From Litchfieldia alkalitelluris (GTDB lineage: Bacteria; Bacillota; Bacilli; Bacillales; Bacillaceae_L), in assembly GCF_002019645.1 (NCBI RefSeq), contig NZ_KV917374.1, positions 582,856-646,855 of the forward strand: 64,000 bases of DNA, written 5' to 3'. How positions within the stretch are numbered: the first letter of the stretch is position 1; the number at the start of each line of letters is the position of its first letter. A program made the position numbers and the translations under genes. Under the pieces are notes generated by a model, which was given only the letters and a program-made list of their open reading frames with translations, ran no database searches and was not told the DNA's origin. Below, piece by piece: positions 40,550 to 50,864 of the stretch.

Positions 40550-43500
40550 GTGGGGTTGATTAGGTTTTTTGTGCAAAGAAAAATTTTAATAGGTTTAATT
40601 GCTGTTTTAGTGATGGTGATCGGCAGCTTTGCAATGATTCGTTTGGATAAAGAGCTATTTCCAGGGCTTGAATTTGATGGGGCTTATGTTCAAATCAATG
40701 CCGGAGAAATGCAGGCAGTTGAGGTAGAACGTACGATTACCACACCGCTAGAACAAAAGCTTGAAGGAATAGATGGCGTCGAGAAAATTGATAGTACAAC
40801 ATATTGGCTCTACGTCAATTTCAGTCACGTTCGAGAGTGGCCGAGGTGATGAGGTTTACAAGGAATTTGAATCTGTTGTAAATTCAACAACCGCTAATAT
40901 GCCAGGCATTCAAGATGTGGTTGCGGGAAGATCGGGAATGAGCCAAAGTTACGAATTTTATATGGATGTAACGGGCGAAAATATGGATGAGATTACGAGT
41001 TTTGCTGAAAATATCCTTGAACCAAGGCTGGAGGAGCTAGCAGAAGTACGTGATGTTTCCCTTGTCGGTATTCAAGAATACGAGATAACAATTGCATTTG
41101 ACAGAGATGAATTAACCGAAAAAGGCTTAGATATCACTCAAGTGGTTGGTGTGATTCAGCAAAGCAATAGTGAATCGACTTTAGGTGAGTTAAGTGGAGA
41201 AAAAGAAACACCAACGATTCGCTGGAATACGAAGCTTGAGCAACTAGAAGATGTGAAAAAGATTAAAATACCTACACAAACAGGACACATTAACCTAGAT
41301 GAGGTAGCTAGCATTACTCTTGATCCAGTTGAATCTTCATCATTTGTTTGGAAAAATGGTTCAAAGGATTTTGTGTTTGTTCAAGTTGGGCGAGTGTCAG
41401 ATGTTAGTCAAATTGAAATGGCTGATGCAATTAGAGCAGAAATAAAAAACATCAGAGATGAAGGCTTAATCTCAGGTTTTGAATTAAATGAAATGGTCGC
41501 ACAGGCGGACTATGTAAAGGAATCAATTGACGGTGTAGCAAGCAACATTCTTATTGGAGGAGCAATTGCCGTCTTAATTTTGTTACTTTTCTTAAGAAAT
41601 ATTAGAGCTACGATTATTGTGGGAATTTCGATTCCGACCTCGGTGTTATTAACATTCGCTATGATGTGGGCATTTGATTATAGTTTCAATATTTTAACGC
41701 TCGTTGGTTTAGGATTAGGAATTGGGATGATGGTCGATTCATCAATTGTCATACTTGAGTCTATCTACCGGAAAAAAGAACAAGGGTTGAATAATCTACA
41801 AGCGGTCGTTGAAGGCACAAAAGAAGTCGCAACAGCTGTTATTGCTTCAATGCTTACAACGATTGTTGTATTCTTACCGATTGGGTTACTTGGTGGTGAG
41901 ATGGGGCAATTCATGATCATTTTATCCATGGTTGTTGCTATCACCTTAGTTAGCTCAGTCATTGTCGCATTTACAGTGATCCCTTCACTTGCGGAATCAT
42001 TTTTAAAAGTCACCAAAAAGAAGACGGTGAAAAAAGAAGGTCGACTTCTTACTGTATACAGTAATGTCGTTCGTTGGATTGTAACTAAAAAACGATACAG
42101 TTTTGCAGTTATCGCACTATTTTTCATCATATTTGCAGGTTCTCTTGCGCTTGTAACAAAAATACCAATGTCAATTATGCCTGATGTATTTAATCGATAT
42201 AACGAATTATTACTAAACACTGAATCAGGACTTTCTTTAGAAGAAAAAGAAAATCTTGTGCAAGAAGTGAATCGTACTTTACTAGAGATTCAAGATGTGG
42301 AATCAGCATATGTGATGGATAATGGAAGTATGTTATATACCATTGTTAATATGACAAAAAATGACGAGATTACAAGAGAGCAAAAAGAGATTAATGAAGA
42401 AATTATGAGCTCTTTACGAGAATTAGCGGAATCAACACCACTTGAATCAGTTCAAAGTGCGATGACTGGTGGCGGTGGATCACCGGTCCAAGTGAATATT
42501 AAAGGTGAAAGCTTTGAGGAATTACAAACAGTTGCAACAGATTTTATAACAGAGCTTGAAGGAATTGATGGAATTGTCGGTGTGAAAAATTCAATTGACC
42601 GTACATCAATCGAGCAGGTGATTGAATTTAATGAAGAAGAAATCGAGGATGCAGGTCTTACACAGCTTCAATTAAAGCAATTTATTGAGCAAGCATTTAT
42701 AAAAATGCCTGTAGGTGAAGTGAGTAATGAAGAAGAAACACTTCCATTAAATGTAGAATGGGCAGAAAAGGTAGAGAAACAATCCGATTTGTTAGAGTTA
42801 GAGATTCCAACATCTGCTGGTATGGAGAAACTATCTGAATTTATTTCATTAAAAGAAACAAATACACCAAATGAAATTAAACATACAGATGTTGAGCGCT
42901 TTATATCGATTAGCGCTGATATTGAAGATAAGGACTTAGGTACGATTAACCGTGAAGTTCAAAAAGTGATTGAGAGTTTTGAAGCACCAACAGGCTATGA
43001 GGTCGGTGTTGCTGGTGATCTTGAACAACAGCAGCAGCTTCAACAGGAAATGATCATTGTTTTAGCTATTGCAATTTTCCTAGTTTATCTTGTGATGGCT
43101 GTTCAATTTAATCATCTCGTTCATCCAATTGTTGTCATGTCTGTGATTCCAATGACAATCGTGGGTGTCATCCTTGGATTATTCTTAACTCAACGAGAAC
43201 TGAGTATCATGTCAGGGATGGGTGTGGTGATGATAGGTATCGTCTTAAATAATGCGATTTTATTAATTGATCGCACAAATCAGTTGCGAAATGAAGGATA
43301 TGGAGTCGCAGATGCGTTAGTAGAAGCCGGTAAAAACCGTATCCGTCCAATCTTCATGACCACATTAACAACTGTAGGTGGAATGCTACCTCTTGCACTT
43401 GCAACTGGAACGTCAGGCAATTACCAAGCGCCAATGGCAACCGTCATTATATCAGGGTTATTGTTTGCAACGTTTATTACCCTTTTATTAATTCCAGCGG

Positions 43501-43604
43501 TATATCGCTTATTTTCAGGATCAGAAAGACGATTCAGAATGCCTTGGAAACGAGCTAGGAAGAGTAAAAAGCAAGTTGAAGAAGTGAATGAAGCGGTGAG
43601 TTGA
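40550..43604 (+). pseudogene. RND-family efflux permease, split by a frameshift
   Basis: Two overlapping frames: 40550-40849 (N-terminal helix and start of the first porter domain, ending after GVEKIDSTTY) and a second open from 40773, matching from about GSTSISVTFESGRGDEVYKE (near 40803) to residue 943. Four bases (TATT) instead of three lie at the crossing near 40799-40802. Joined, the protein has about 1018 residues, normal for AcrB-type permeases, with 12 membrane helices and the helix-4 and helix-10 blocks (GLGIGMMVDSSIVILE, MIGIVLNNAILLIDR). GTG start behind GGAGGAAG. Either a sequencing error or a recently broken pump. No adaptor gene adjoins it. Confidence 0.88.
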
Positions 43605-43619
43605 TTTGTGTATGTATGT

Positions 43620-43648
43620 CTAGTGCCGTGATTGGTGCTAGGTTTTTC
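43620..43648 (+). terminator. terminator of the RND gene
   Basis: CTAGTGCC and GGTGCTAG arms (two G-U pairs) followed by TTTTTC. Confidence 0.65.
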
Positions 43649-43694
43649 TTTTGTTAGTAACGGGTTTTTGAGAGGTGACTTTTGCGAAGTTATG

Positions 43695-43795
43695 TCGAAT
43701 AATCGATAAATGGGCGATTTCGAAAATAAAAGGGTGTAAATCGAAAATAACCCCCCGAGTTTGAAAATATTCGACAAAATTTCGAAAATAAACGT
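43695..43795. repeat. short phased array of TCGAAAATAA words
   Basis: TCGAAAATAA or close variants start at 43720, 43741, 43761 and 43782 (spacing 21, 20, 21), with TCGATAAATG and TCGAATAATC just before. It lies in the gap between the RND gene and the hydrolase gene. Confidence 0.7.
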
Positions 43796-43927
43796 TCGGA
43801 TTAGGTCAGTTTGCTAGATTTGTCCTTCAAAATCAAAGAAAATGCGTCCCAAAAAAGAGAATATATACGACCATCACTAATGGTGGTAAAATTTAACTAT
43901 AAAGTCAGGCGTAAGGATGTGTATTGA

Positions 43928-45010
43928 GTGGGTGTTTTACCAAAAAAGGTCGATTTCATCATCCCAGCAGATACGGGAATTAACAAAATCGAGAAGCTCC
44001 TCATCGGTGGAGTTGAACAATCTATCTTAATACAAGGAGAGAATAAGAATCATCCTGTGCTGTTATTCCTCCACGGTGGACCATCCATGCCATTACCTGG
44101 TCTGTCTTGTCGTGGGAGAGACTATGTTCTTGCTACTAATACAAAAGAGCTTGTTAAGCACTTTGTTGTAGTGTTTTGGGATCAACGCGGGACGGGTAAA
44201 TCCTATCATTCTAGTATTCCAAGGGAGACAATGAGGCTAACACAATTCATTTCTGATGCAGTCGAGTTGGTTGATTATCTAAGGGCTGGGTTTAATACTG
44301 AAAAACTCTTTCTTGCAGGCCATTCCTGGGGAAGTGTGCTGGGATTACACTTAGTGAAAGACTATCCTGAAAAATTCTTTTCATATGTTGGATTATCGCA
44401 AATTGTTAGCTGGGTCGAAAATGATCGACTAAGCCTTCAATGGGTGAAAGAAGAAGCGAAAAGACGTGGCAACAAAAAAGCTATGCAGGAGTTAGACGCT
44501 GTTGGACAACCGCCTTTTCTAGAAAGCTTTGAGCAATGGGGAGTGTTAAGAAGGTGGCAAGCGAGATTTAACTCGATGTTCTTTTCTGATGAACAAACGA
44601 AATCGCCCGGCATGGGTCGTCTTGCGAAAATCATGCTGCAGTCACCAGACTATTCTCTTAAGGATATCTACCATTCTCTTTATAAGGGCTTTAAGCTTGT
44701 CTATCATATGCCATTTATTGATGATCTATCAAACTTTAACTTTAGGGAAAGCGGATTAAAGCTAACCGTTCCAATTACCTTTATCCATGGGCGTCATGAT
44801 GTTCACGTGGTAGGAAGCCAAGTAGAAGACTACTACAACCGATTAGAAGCACCCTATGGGAAACAACTAATATGGGTAGAAAACTCCTCCCATGCATTTC
44901 ATCCAGACGATGCTAGTGTAATTGAAAAGGTATTAATTGAAGAGAAAAACCGTGGTGGTGCCTGCCACCGCCCGAAATTTGTCGAATCAAACAACACCGA
45001 TATTTTGTAG
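43928..45010 (+). CDS. alpha/beta hydrolase, proline-iminopeptidase-like (S33)
   Basis: 360 residues. Oxyanion-hole motif LFLHGGPSMP near residue 45, nucleophile serine in AGHSWGSVLG near residue 138, aspartate in FIHGRHDVHV and histidine in NSSHAFHPDD complete the triad. There is no signal peptide. The last 20 residues (GACHRPKFVE and onward) are encoded by a dispersed repeat, so the C-terminus is not native family sequence. GTG start with a weak AAGGATG site. Substrate unknown. Confidence 0.85.
   Translation: MGVLPKKVDFIIPADTGINKIEKLLIGGVEQSILIQGENKNHPVLLFLHGGPSMPLPGLSCRGRDYVLATNTKELVKHFVVVFWDQRGTGKSYHSSIPRETMRLTQFISDAVELVDYLRAGFNTEKLFLAGHSWGSVLGLHLVKDYPEKFFSYVGLSQIVSWVENDRLSLQWVKEEAKRRGNKKAMQELDAVGQPPFLESFEQWGVLRRWQARFNSMFFSDEQTKSPGMGRLAKIMLQSPDYSLKDIYHSLYKGFKLVYHMPFIDDLSNFNFRESGLKLTVPITFIHGRHDVHVVGSQVEDYYNRLEAPYGKQLIWVENSSHAFHPDDASVIEKVLIEEKNRGGACHRPKFVESNNTDIL
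44952..44987. repeat. GGTGCCTGTCACC repeat, copy 2 (inside a coding end)
   Basis: GTGGTGGTGCCTGCCACCG followed by CCCGAAATTTGTCGAATC, matching the element at 34244-34357. It encodes the last residues of the alpha/beta hydrolase. Confidence 0.8.
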
Positions 45011-45128
45011 AATTTTATGGGAAAATTTTCTTCGTACGAGTATTGACTGTGTTTAATCTAACAGTCATAATAAGTGTATGAATTTTAAGAATATTCACTC
45101 CGTAAAGTTCTTATTTTTTTGAGTCTAT

Positions 45129-45144
45129 ATGGTAACGCTTTCAA
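45129..45144. promoter_or_regulatory. candidate cre site (CcpA)
   Basis: ATGGTAACGCTTTCAA matches the catabolite-responsive element consensus WTGNAANCGNWWNCAW with one mismatch. It lies upstream of the small membrane protein and the sodium-symporter operon, where carbon-source control would make sense. Confidence 0.5.
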
Positions 45145-45165
45145 ACAAAAATGGAGGTAAATCAA

Positions 45166-45348
45166 TTGATCCCATTTCTAATCATCCTACTCATTGCGGT
45201 TATTAGCTTTATTTTTGCAATTAAGAAAAAGCGAATGATTCTCCTGATGGTCCCATTTTTATCAATTTTTCTTTATTTTGCGATCGAAGTCATTATTTTT
45301 CCTGGGCCAGTTTTGGATACAGTCAAGTTTATTTTTAGTTTGAGATAA
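45166..45348 (+). CDS. small membrane protein of unknown function
   Basis: 60 residues with two hydrophobic helices separated by KKKR. Start TTG 45166 is chosen because GGAGGT lies seven bases upstream; the ATG 15 bases earlier overlaps that site. No family is recognised. It precedes the DUF4212-symporter genes by about 100 bases and may belong to the same transcript. Confidence 0.6.
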   Translation: MIPFLIILLIAVISFIFAIKKKRMILLMVPFLSIFLYFAIEVIIFPGPVLDTVKFIFSLR

Positions 45349-45454
45349 GTAAGGTTCTTTATTTTAAAGGTGGTGATCGATGGATAAAGCGTGGATTTGA
45401 AACAGTTGACCGTACATTGAAACAATAGAAAATGACACTGTGGAGGTGGCCAGC

Positions 45455-45757
45455 TTGAAAAAGATTGAGAAAAAAATCGCTGATTCGTACTTTCGTGAAC
45501 GTACAAGAAATATCATCATTTACCTAATCATTTGGTTCATTGTTTCCTTTGGCGTTGTATTTTTTGCAGAGGGACTTAGCTCATTTACAATTAACGGGTT
45601 TCCATTTCATTATTTCATGGGAGCACAGGGGGCAGTTGTTACCTTTATTATTCTTTTATTTGTTAACGCAAAGCTAAGCGATAAAATTGATCAAAAGTAT
45701 GGAATTGATGAAAGTAAAAATGAACAAATTAGTTCAGGAAAAGTATTGGATCATTAA
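45455..45757 (+). CDS. sodium:solute symporter small subunit (DUF4212)
   Basis: 100 residues, two membrane helices, with IIYLIIWFIVSFGVVFFAEG and INGFPFHYFMGAQGAVVTF, the DUF4212 pattern. Proteins of this family are encoded directly upstream of Na+/solute symporters of the VC_2705 type. Start TTG 45455 with GTGGAGGTGG nine bases upstream. The symporter follows 96 bases later. Confidence 0.88.
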   Translation: MKKIEKKIADSYFRERTRNIIIYLIIWFIVSFGVVFFAEGLSSFTINGFPFHYFMGAQGAVVTFIILLFVNAKLSDKIDQKYGIDESKNEQISSGKVLDH

Positions 45758-45853
45758 TTCCATCATCTCATTTTTACTAGTAAATGAATGAACACTCAAT
45801 CAATCAACGTGACTAAATGATTAATTCAAGGCCAATAAAAAGGGGGAAAGAAC

Positions 45854-47515
45854 GTGGATACACAATTTTTGGTCTCATTATCTATTATTCTAGCTACATT
45901 TGCATTATATGTTGGAATTGCCGTTTATAATAAAGCAAAAGCGACTTCAGACTTTTATGTAGCAAGTCGTGGAGTACCTCCAATTTTTAACGGAATGGCT
46001 ATTGGAGCCGACTGGATGAGTGCTGCCTCCTTCATTGGTATGGCAGGAACAATTATGCTTCTAGGATATGATGGTCTTGCATATATTATGGGGTGGACAG
46101 GTGGTTATTTACTATTAACCTTCCTATTGGCACCACAGCTAAGAAAATATGGTCGTTATACAGTACCAGAATTCATTGGGGATCGCTATAACAGTCACAC
46201 GGCTCGAATTATAGCGGCAATCTGTACGATCATTATCTCTTTTACATACTCGATTGGCCAGCTATCTGGTTCAGGGGTAGTAATTGGGCGTTTGTTTGAA
46301 ATTGATGCGAAGCTTGGAACAATGATTGGGGTAGTCCTGATTGCTTTCTATGCGGCCTTTGGTGGGATGAAAGGAATTACCTGGACACAGGTAGCTCAAT
46401 ATATTATCTTAATCATTGCTTATTTAATTCCTGTTATCTTCATGTCACTACAGATTACGAATAATCCAGCTCCATGGTTATCGTATGGAAAAATTGTTGG
46501 TGAAATGGGTGAGCTCGATCGACAGCTCGGTATTTCAGAATACTTTGCCCCGTTCACCAATGGAACGAAGTGGCAGTTTATGGCGTTAATGTTTACACTT
46601 ATGGCTGGTACGGCTGGACTTCCACACGTAATTGTACGTTTTTATACGGTTTCAACAATGAAAGCAGCTCGTTGGTCTGGGGCATGGGCATTACTATTCA
46701 TCGGGTTATTATATCTATCCGCACCAGCGTATGCAGCATTTTCACGCTTCATCTTAATGAAAAATGTCGTTGGCCAGAAAATTTCTGAGCTTCCTGCATG
46801 GACAACAACGTGGGTTAATACAGGAAAACTAGCAGTTGCTGATGCAAACGGTGATGGAATCCTTCAGTGGCAGGAGTTAACGATTGCAAATGATATCGTG
46901 GTAATGGCGACACCTGAAATCGCAAACCTTGGGGTATTTGTTATCGGTTTAGTAGCTGCCGGTGCAATGGCCGCAGCATTATCGACTGCAGGTGGACTAA
47001 TGATCGCAATTTCTTCCTCTTTTGCACATGATATTTACTATCGCGTGATGAAGCCAAACGCTACAGAAGAGAAGCGTTTAAGTGTGGCTCGTTGGTCGAT
47101 TGCGGTCGCAACGTTATTAGCTGGGCTTATTGCATTAAATCCTCCTGGAGCGATTACACAAATTGTCGCATGGGCATTCGCATTAGCATCTGGAACCTTC
47201 TTCCCGGCATTATTACTAGGAGTTTGGTGGAAGCGTTCTAATGCGAAGGGTGTAACAGCAGGGATGTTAGTCGGTCTTGCTGTCACATTAACATATATCT
47301 TTGCGGCTAAATATGGTGGCTTCACGATTGCGGGTATCATAGATACTGGAGCGGGTGTATTTGGAGCAGTTGCAGCCATTTTAACAAATGTGATTGTTTC
47401 ATTATCAACCGCCGCACCATCACAAGAGCTGCAGGATGAAGTACTAGATCTTCGTTATCCTGAACAAATGACCTATAAAGATGGTCAGGTGTGGTTAAAA
47501 GACGAAAATCTATAG
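45854..47515 (+). CDS. sodium:solute symporter (SSS family, VC_2705-type)
   Basis: 553 residues with about 13 membrane helices. SSS hallmarks: DWMSAASFIGMAGTI (Na+ site helix), AAFGGMKGITWTQVAQY and AAGAMAAALSTAGGLMIAIS. The preceding DUF4212 gene and following DUF294 and exonuclease genes mark the VC_2705 subfamily; relatives carry acetate, pyruvate or similar anions, so the substrate is only inferred. Residues 330-341 (DANGDGILQWQE) form a canonical EF-hand calcium loop between helices. GTG start behind AAAGGGGGAAAG. Confidence 0.92.
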   Translation: MDTQFLVSLSIILATFALYVGIAVYNKAKATSDFYVASRGVPPIFNGMAIGADWMSAASFIGMAGTIMLLGYDGLAYIMGWTGGYLLLTFLLAPQLRKYGRYTVPEFIGDRYNSHTARIIAAICTIIISFTYSIGQLSGSGVVIGRLFEIDAKLGTMIGVVLIAFYAAFGGMKGITWTQVAQYIILIIAYLIPVIFMSLQITNNPAPWLSYGKIVGEMGELDRQLGISEYFAPFTNGTKWQFMALMFTLMAGTAGLPHVIVRFYTVSTMKAARWSGAWALLFIGLLYLSAPAYAAFSRFILMKNVVGQKISELPAWTTTWVNTGKLAVADANGDGILQWQELTIANDIVVMATPEIANLGVFVIGLVAAGAMAAALSTAGGLMIAISSSFAHDIYYRVMKPNATEEKRLSVARWSIAVATLLAGLIALNPPGAITQIVAWAFALASGTFFPALLLGVWWKRSNAKGVTAGMLVGLAVTLTYIFAAKYGGFTIAGIIDTGAGVFGAVAAILTNVIVSLSTAAPSQELQDEVLDLRYPEQMTYKDGQVWLKDENL

Positions 47516-47537
47516 ATGTATCGCTAACGCTAAAAAA

Positions 47538-47572
47538 GTAGGATTCCTTATTGTAAATAAGGAATTCCTACT
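47538..47572. terminator. long hairpin after the symporter gene
   Basis: GTAGGATTCCTTATT and AATAAGGAATTCCTAC arms form a near-perfect stem. A U-run exists only in the minus direction. It may attenuate readthrough into the DUF294 gene or stabilise the upstream mRNA. Confidence 0.5.
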
Positions 47573-47768
47573 ACATAGGCTGTTTTCGTATACTTTGTTG
47601 CTTTTATAGTTCTTTTAAAATCACTATAAACTTAGTAGAGTGGCATCTTTTCTTCCTAAATTATAACGACAACATCTAGTGAAATAGTGTAAATTACTGA
47701 AAAATAGGTCATGTAGCAACAAACTTTCAGAAAAGAGCCATTACATAAAACTCTTAGGGGAGAGTCAT

Positions 47769-49661
47769 ATGTTACACAGTGAACATTTGTATGCTCAAGT
47801 GAAGTATCATCCTTTTTTTAACGGAATCGAAAAGGATGATGCACTTCAGTTGTTGCAGCAGTGCACAGTAAAAAAATATAAACAAAAAGAAATGATTTTT
47901 TATGCAAACAAGCAGCGGGAGGGGTTACTTCTGCTGCTTTCTGGCATTGCGGAGGTATATGTAGAAGCGGCAAATGGTCTACATGAAGTTCTTGAAGTCA
48001 TTCAAGCGGGTGAACTAATCGGGTTTTCAAGTTTAGCAGATTTCTTAGGAGCGCCTGAAAAAGAAACAAAACATATGGTTGAAGTTCGTGCAACACGAGC
48101 ATCAGAGGCATTACTTATTCCATTTGAGGTCATCTCTAAACGATGGGATGATCAAAATGTCCATGATTATTTATTAACACAAGTTTCTCATCGGCTAAGA
48201 GATGTGTATATTTCACTTGCTGAACAGGTTGGAAGCTCAAGAAAGCTTGGTGAAAATAACACGATTGTGGTTCGGGTTCAAGACATGATGTCCACACCAG
48301 TGGTTTCTGTCACACCTAATACAACCATTCAAGAAGTCGCTAAAATAATGATGAATAAGAGGACAAGCTCGGTTATTGTAATTGCAAATGAACATGTTGA
48401 AGGAATTATTACTGAACGAGATTTAGTGAATCGAGTGTTAGCGAGTAACTCATATAACACTCAATCTTTGACAGCAAAGGATATAATGACTAAAAACCCT
48501 ATAACAATTTCAAGATTTTCGTACTTTTATGATGCATTATCATTACTAATTTTGAATGGAATGAAGCACCTTCCAGTCATGGAGGGTACAAAAGTGGTAG
48601 GAGTGGTGACCCTTTCAGACCTTTTACGTAAAAAGAATGAAAATATGATGAAAACAATTCAAAAAATTGAAACAGCGGATGAAAGAACACTCCCGTTAAT
48701 AAAGTTAGCACTTTATGACGTACTTGCTACATTAATTGAAGGAAATGTACCAACCCTTCATTTACTAGAAGTGATGAAAAAGCTCAATGATCGTGTCGTA
48801 AATCGTTGTGTCGAATTAGCAATCTCAACGATTAAAGAAAATCACAAGAAAATCCCTCCATGCCAATTTTGTTTATACCAAATGGGAAGTAGTGGGAGAG
48901 GCGAACAGTTTTTGTTAACAGATCAAGACCATTTCCTCGTGTTTGAAAATAGTCAAGAAGATCAATATTTTCGTGTTTTTTCTGAAGAATTAGTAAGACT
49001 TCTTGAAAAAGCTGGGTTCTCGCGCTGCAAGGGAAATATGATGTCTAATTATGTTAGTTGGCGGGGAGACCTTACAACATGGAATGATAGACTTCGTGGA
49101 TGGACCATACAATCTACCAATGAAAACCTCCTACTCGCACATAACTTTTTTGCCCACCGGATGGTATATGGAGATTTTAATCTTCATAAACAATTTGAAG
49201 AAGCGATATCTGGACAATTAAAACGGGGCAAAATCCTATTCTATCGTATGAAGGAAGTTGAAAGACAGCACCAAATACCAACATTAGATCAACCAATACG
49301 CTCTCTCTTTAGATTAAATAGAAAACAACTAGATTTGAAGAAGGAGGTTCTATTTCCTTATCACCATAGTCTACAGATACTTTCACTAGAACATGGAGTA
49401 TCATCAGGAACATCAATAGAAAAGATAGATAGATTAATAGAGTTAAATGTAGTATCACAAGCGTTTGGGAATGATTTGAAAATTGCCGTTACAGAAATTC
49501 TAAGAATCTATATTAGCCACAGATGGAACCAATACCAAAAGGGAGAGACACTAACTTCAGAGGTTTTATTTACCTTTTTAACAACAAGAGAAAAGGAAGA
49601 GTTAATGCTAAGCTTAAAGACTCTTAGAGAGCTACAACAAATGGTGATCGTCCATGTATAG
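47769..49661 (+). CDS. cNMP-binding/CBS/DUF294 nucleotidyltransferase-like regulator
   Basis: 630 residues with four parts: a cyclic-nucleotide-binding-like domain (about 15-140), two CBS motifs (about 178-290, beginning MMSTPVVSVTPNTT), a GlnD-like nucleotidyltransferase domain with GSSGRGEQFLLTDQDHFLVFE (about 377-397), and a C-terminal DUF294_C helical domain. Such proteins accompany VC_2705-type symporters and are thought to regulate them in response to adenylate or cyclic nucleotides. AGGGGAGAG precedes the ATG. The following exonuclease starts about 30 bases later. Confidence 0.9.
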   Translation: MLHSEHLYAQVKYHPFFNGIEKDDALQLLQQCTVKKYKQKEMIFYANKQREGLLLLLSGIAEVYVEAANGLHEVLEVIQAGELIGFSSLADFLGAPEKETKHMVEVRATRASEALLIPFEVISKRWDDQNVHDYLLTQVSHRLRDVYISLAEQVGSSRKLGENNTIVVRVQDMMSTPVVSVTPNTTIQEVAKIMMNKRTSSVIVIANEHVEGIITERDLVNRVLASNSYNTQSLTAKDIMTKNPITISRFSYFYDALSLLILNGMKHLPVMEGTKVVGVVTLSDLLRKKNENMMKTIQKIETADERTLPLIKLALYDVLATLIEGNVPTLHLLEVMKKLNDRVVNRCVELAISTIKENHKKIPPCQFCLYQMGSSGRGEQFLLTDQDHFLVFENSQEDQYFRVFSEELVRLLEKAGFSRCKGNMMSNYVSWRGDLTTWNDRLRGWTIQSTNENLLLAHNFFAHRMVYGDFNLHKQFEEAISGQLKRGKILFYRMKEVERQHQIPTLDQPIRSLFRLNRKQLDLKKEVLFPYHHSLQILSLEHGVSSGTSIEKIDRLIELNVVSQAFGNDLKIAVTEILRIYISHRWNQYQKGETLTSEVLFTFLTTREKEELMLSLKTLRELQQMVIVHV

Positions 49662-49690
49662 CACAAAAGGGGGAGATGGGCATTTTTTTT

Positions 49691-50344
49691 ATGCGTAAAA
49701 CAATTCCGTTTGAATTAAATAAAGATGTACCACTAAACACTCCGATTGAGGATATTTCATTTGTTGTGTTTGATACAGAAACTACAGGATTTGATATCGC
49801 AACAAATGATAGGTTGATTGAAATAGCGTCTGTTTCAGTTGAAGGAATGACGGTTCATGAGGATTCAACATTCCAAACATACGTTAATCCGAAACGACAA
49901 ATTTCTCGGGAAATAACGGAACTAACGAAAATTTCTGGTAATACAGTCGAAAATGCACCTGACTCCCTTCAAGCAATTCAATCCTTTTTTCAACATGTTC
50001 AAAAACAAGATTGTGTTTGCTTTGTGGGTCATTATGTAGCATTTGATTTGCTGGTGTTAAAGCATGAGCTAAAACGATATAAGCTTACGTTTAAAAAACA
50101 ACAAACGATTGACACACTAGATTTAATTGGCTTTCTTGCACCTTCCTATGACATGCGGGATTTGCATAAGTATGCGAGTGCCTTTAGCTCAAGGATTTAT
50201 GAGAGGCATACAGCGCTAGGTGATACACTAACAACGGCATATTTGTTTGTTGAGCTTTTGTTTCATTTCAAAAATCGAGGATACCATACATGGGGTGATT
50301 TATTACGGGCTACTGATAGTCAAAATCGCTCGATCTTCACTTAA
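49691..50344 (+). CDS. DnaQ-type 3'-5' exonuclease (DEDDh)
   Basis: 217 residues. The Exo I motif VVFDTETTGFD, Exo II GHYVAFDLLVL and Exo III ERHTALGDTLTTAYL contain all four acidic residues and the histidine of the DEDDh family. I chose ATG 49691; an ATG at 49676 is one base from the GGGGGA site and so unlikely. It is the last gene of the DUF4212-symporter-DUF294 module, where such an exonuclease is a recurrent partner for no known reason. Confidence 0.85.
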   Translation: MRKTIPFELNKDVPLNTPIEDISFVVFDTETTGFDIATNDRLIEIASVSVEGMTVHEDSTFQTYVNPKRQISREITELTKISGNTVENAPDSLQAIQSFFQHVQKQDCVCFVGHYVAFDLLVLKHELKRYKLTFKKQQTIDTLDLIGFLAPSYDMRDLHKYASAFSSRIYERHTALGDTLTTAYLFVELLFHFKNRGYHTWGDLLRATDSQNRSIFT

Positions 50345-50864
50345 TATAGGAACACTCAAGATGATGTGAAGTTATAATTACTATATAGAAGATATCGTGC
50401 AATGAGCCACTATAAAAAACACTTCTATACAACCTAAATAGTTCTAAACGTTACAATAGTGTCTCGAATTTTAAAAAAACACAAAAATAAATTTAAATTT
50501 TTCAAAAAAATAATTTCTCATTCCATATTTTCACCAAAAGTTGTTAAAAACCGTTATTCAATCACATATGTACGAGTCCTCACTTACGAAAAAAAACCAA
50601 ATATATTTGCTAAATTCCTGTACTATTTTCAAAAAAATAAGATAAATCCCTTGTCCCACTTGACTTTGTTAGCATATTCCCTCAACCAAGCTAATAAAAT
50701 GTTACAAACCTAACAAAGAGAGTGTTTGAGGTGAGGGGTCGTATATCGTCTTCGAAGATCTAGCAAAGCTATATTGCCAAACGATGAAATAGTACACCAT
50801 ATTGTTGAAGCATGAGCGAGTCTCATTTCACACTTCTCACATCCATATAGGGAGGGCGAGTAGT
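50345..50864. other. gene-free stretch before spoIIID
   Basis: An 84-codon frame at 50459-50713 is lysine/asparagine-rich and lacks a start site. No terminator and no convincing sigma-E promoter for spoIIID could be picked out by eye. Confidence 0.45.

Noticed and set aside
50459..50713. 84-codon Lys/Asn/Phe-rich frame
   Set aside because: AT-rich composition, no start site, no conservation clue.
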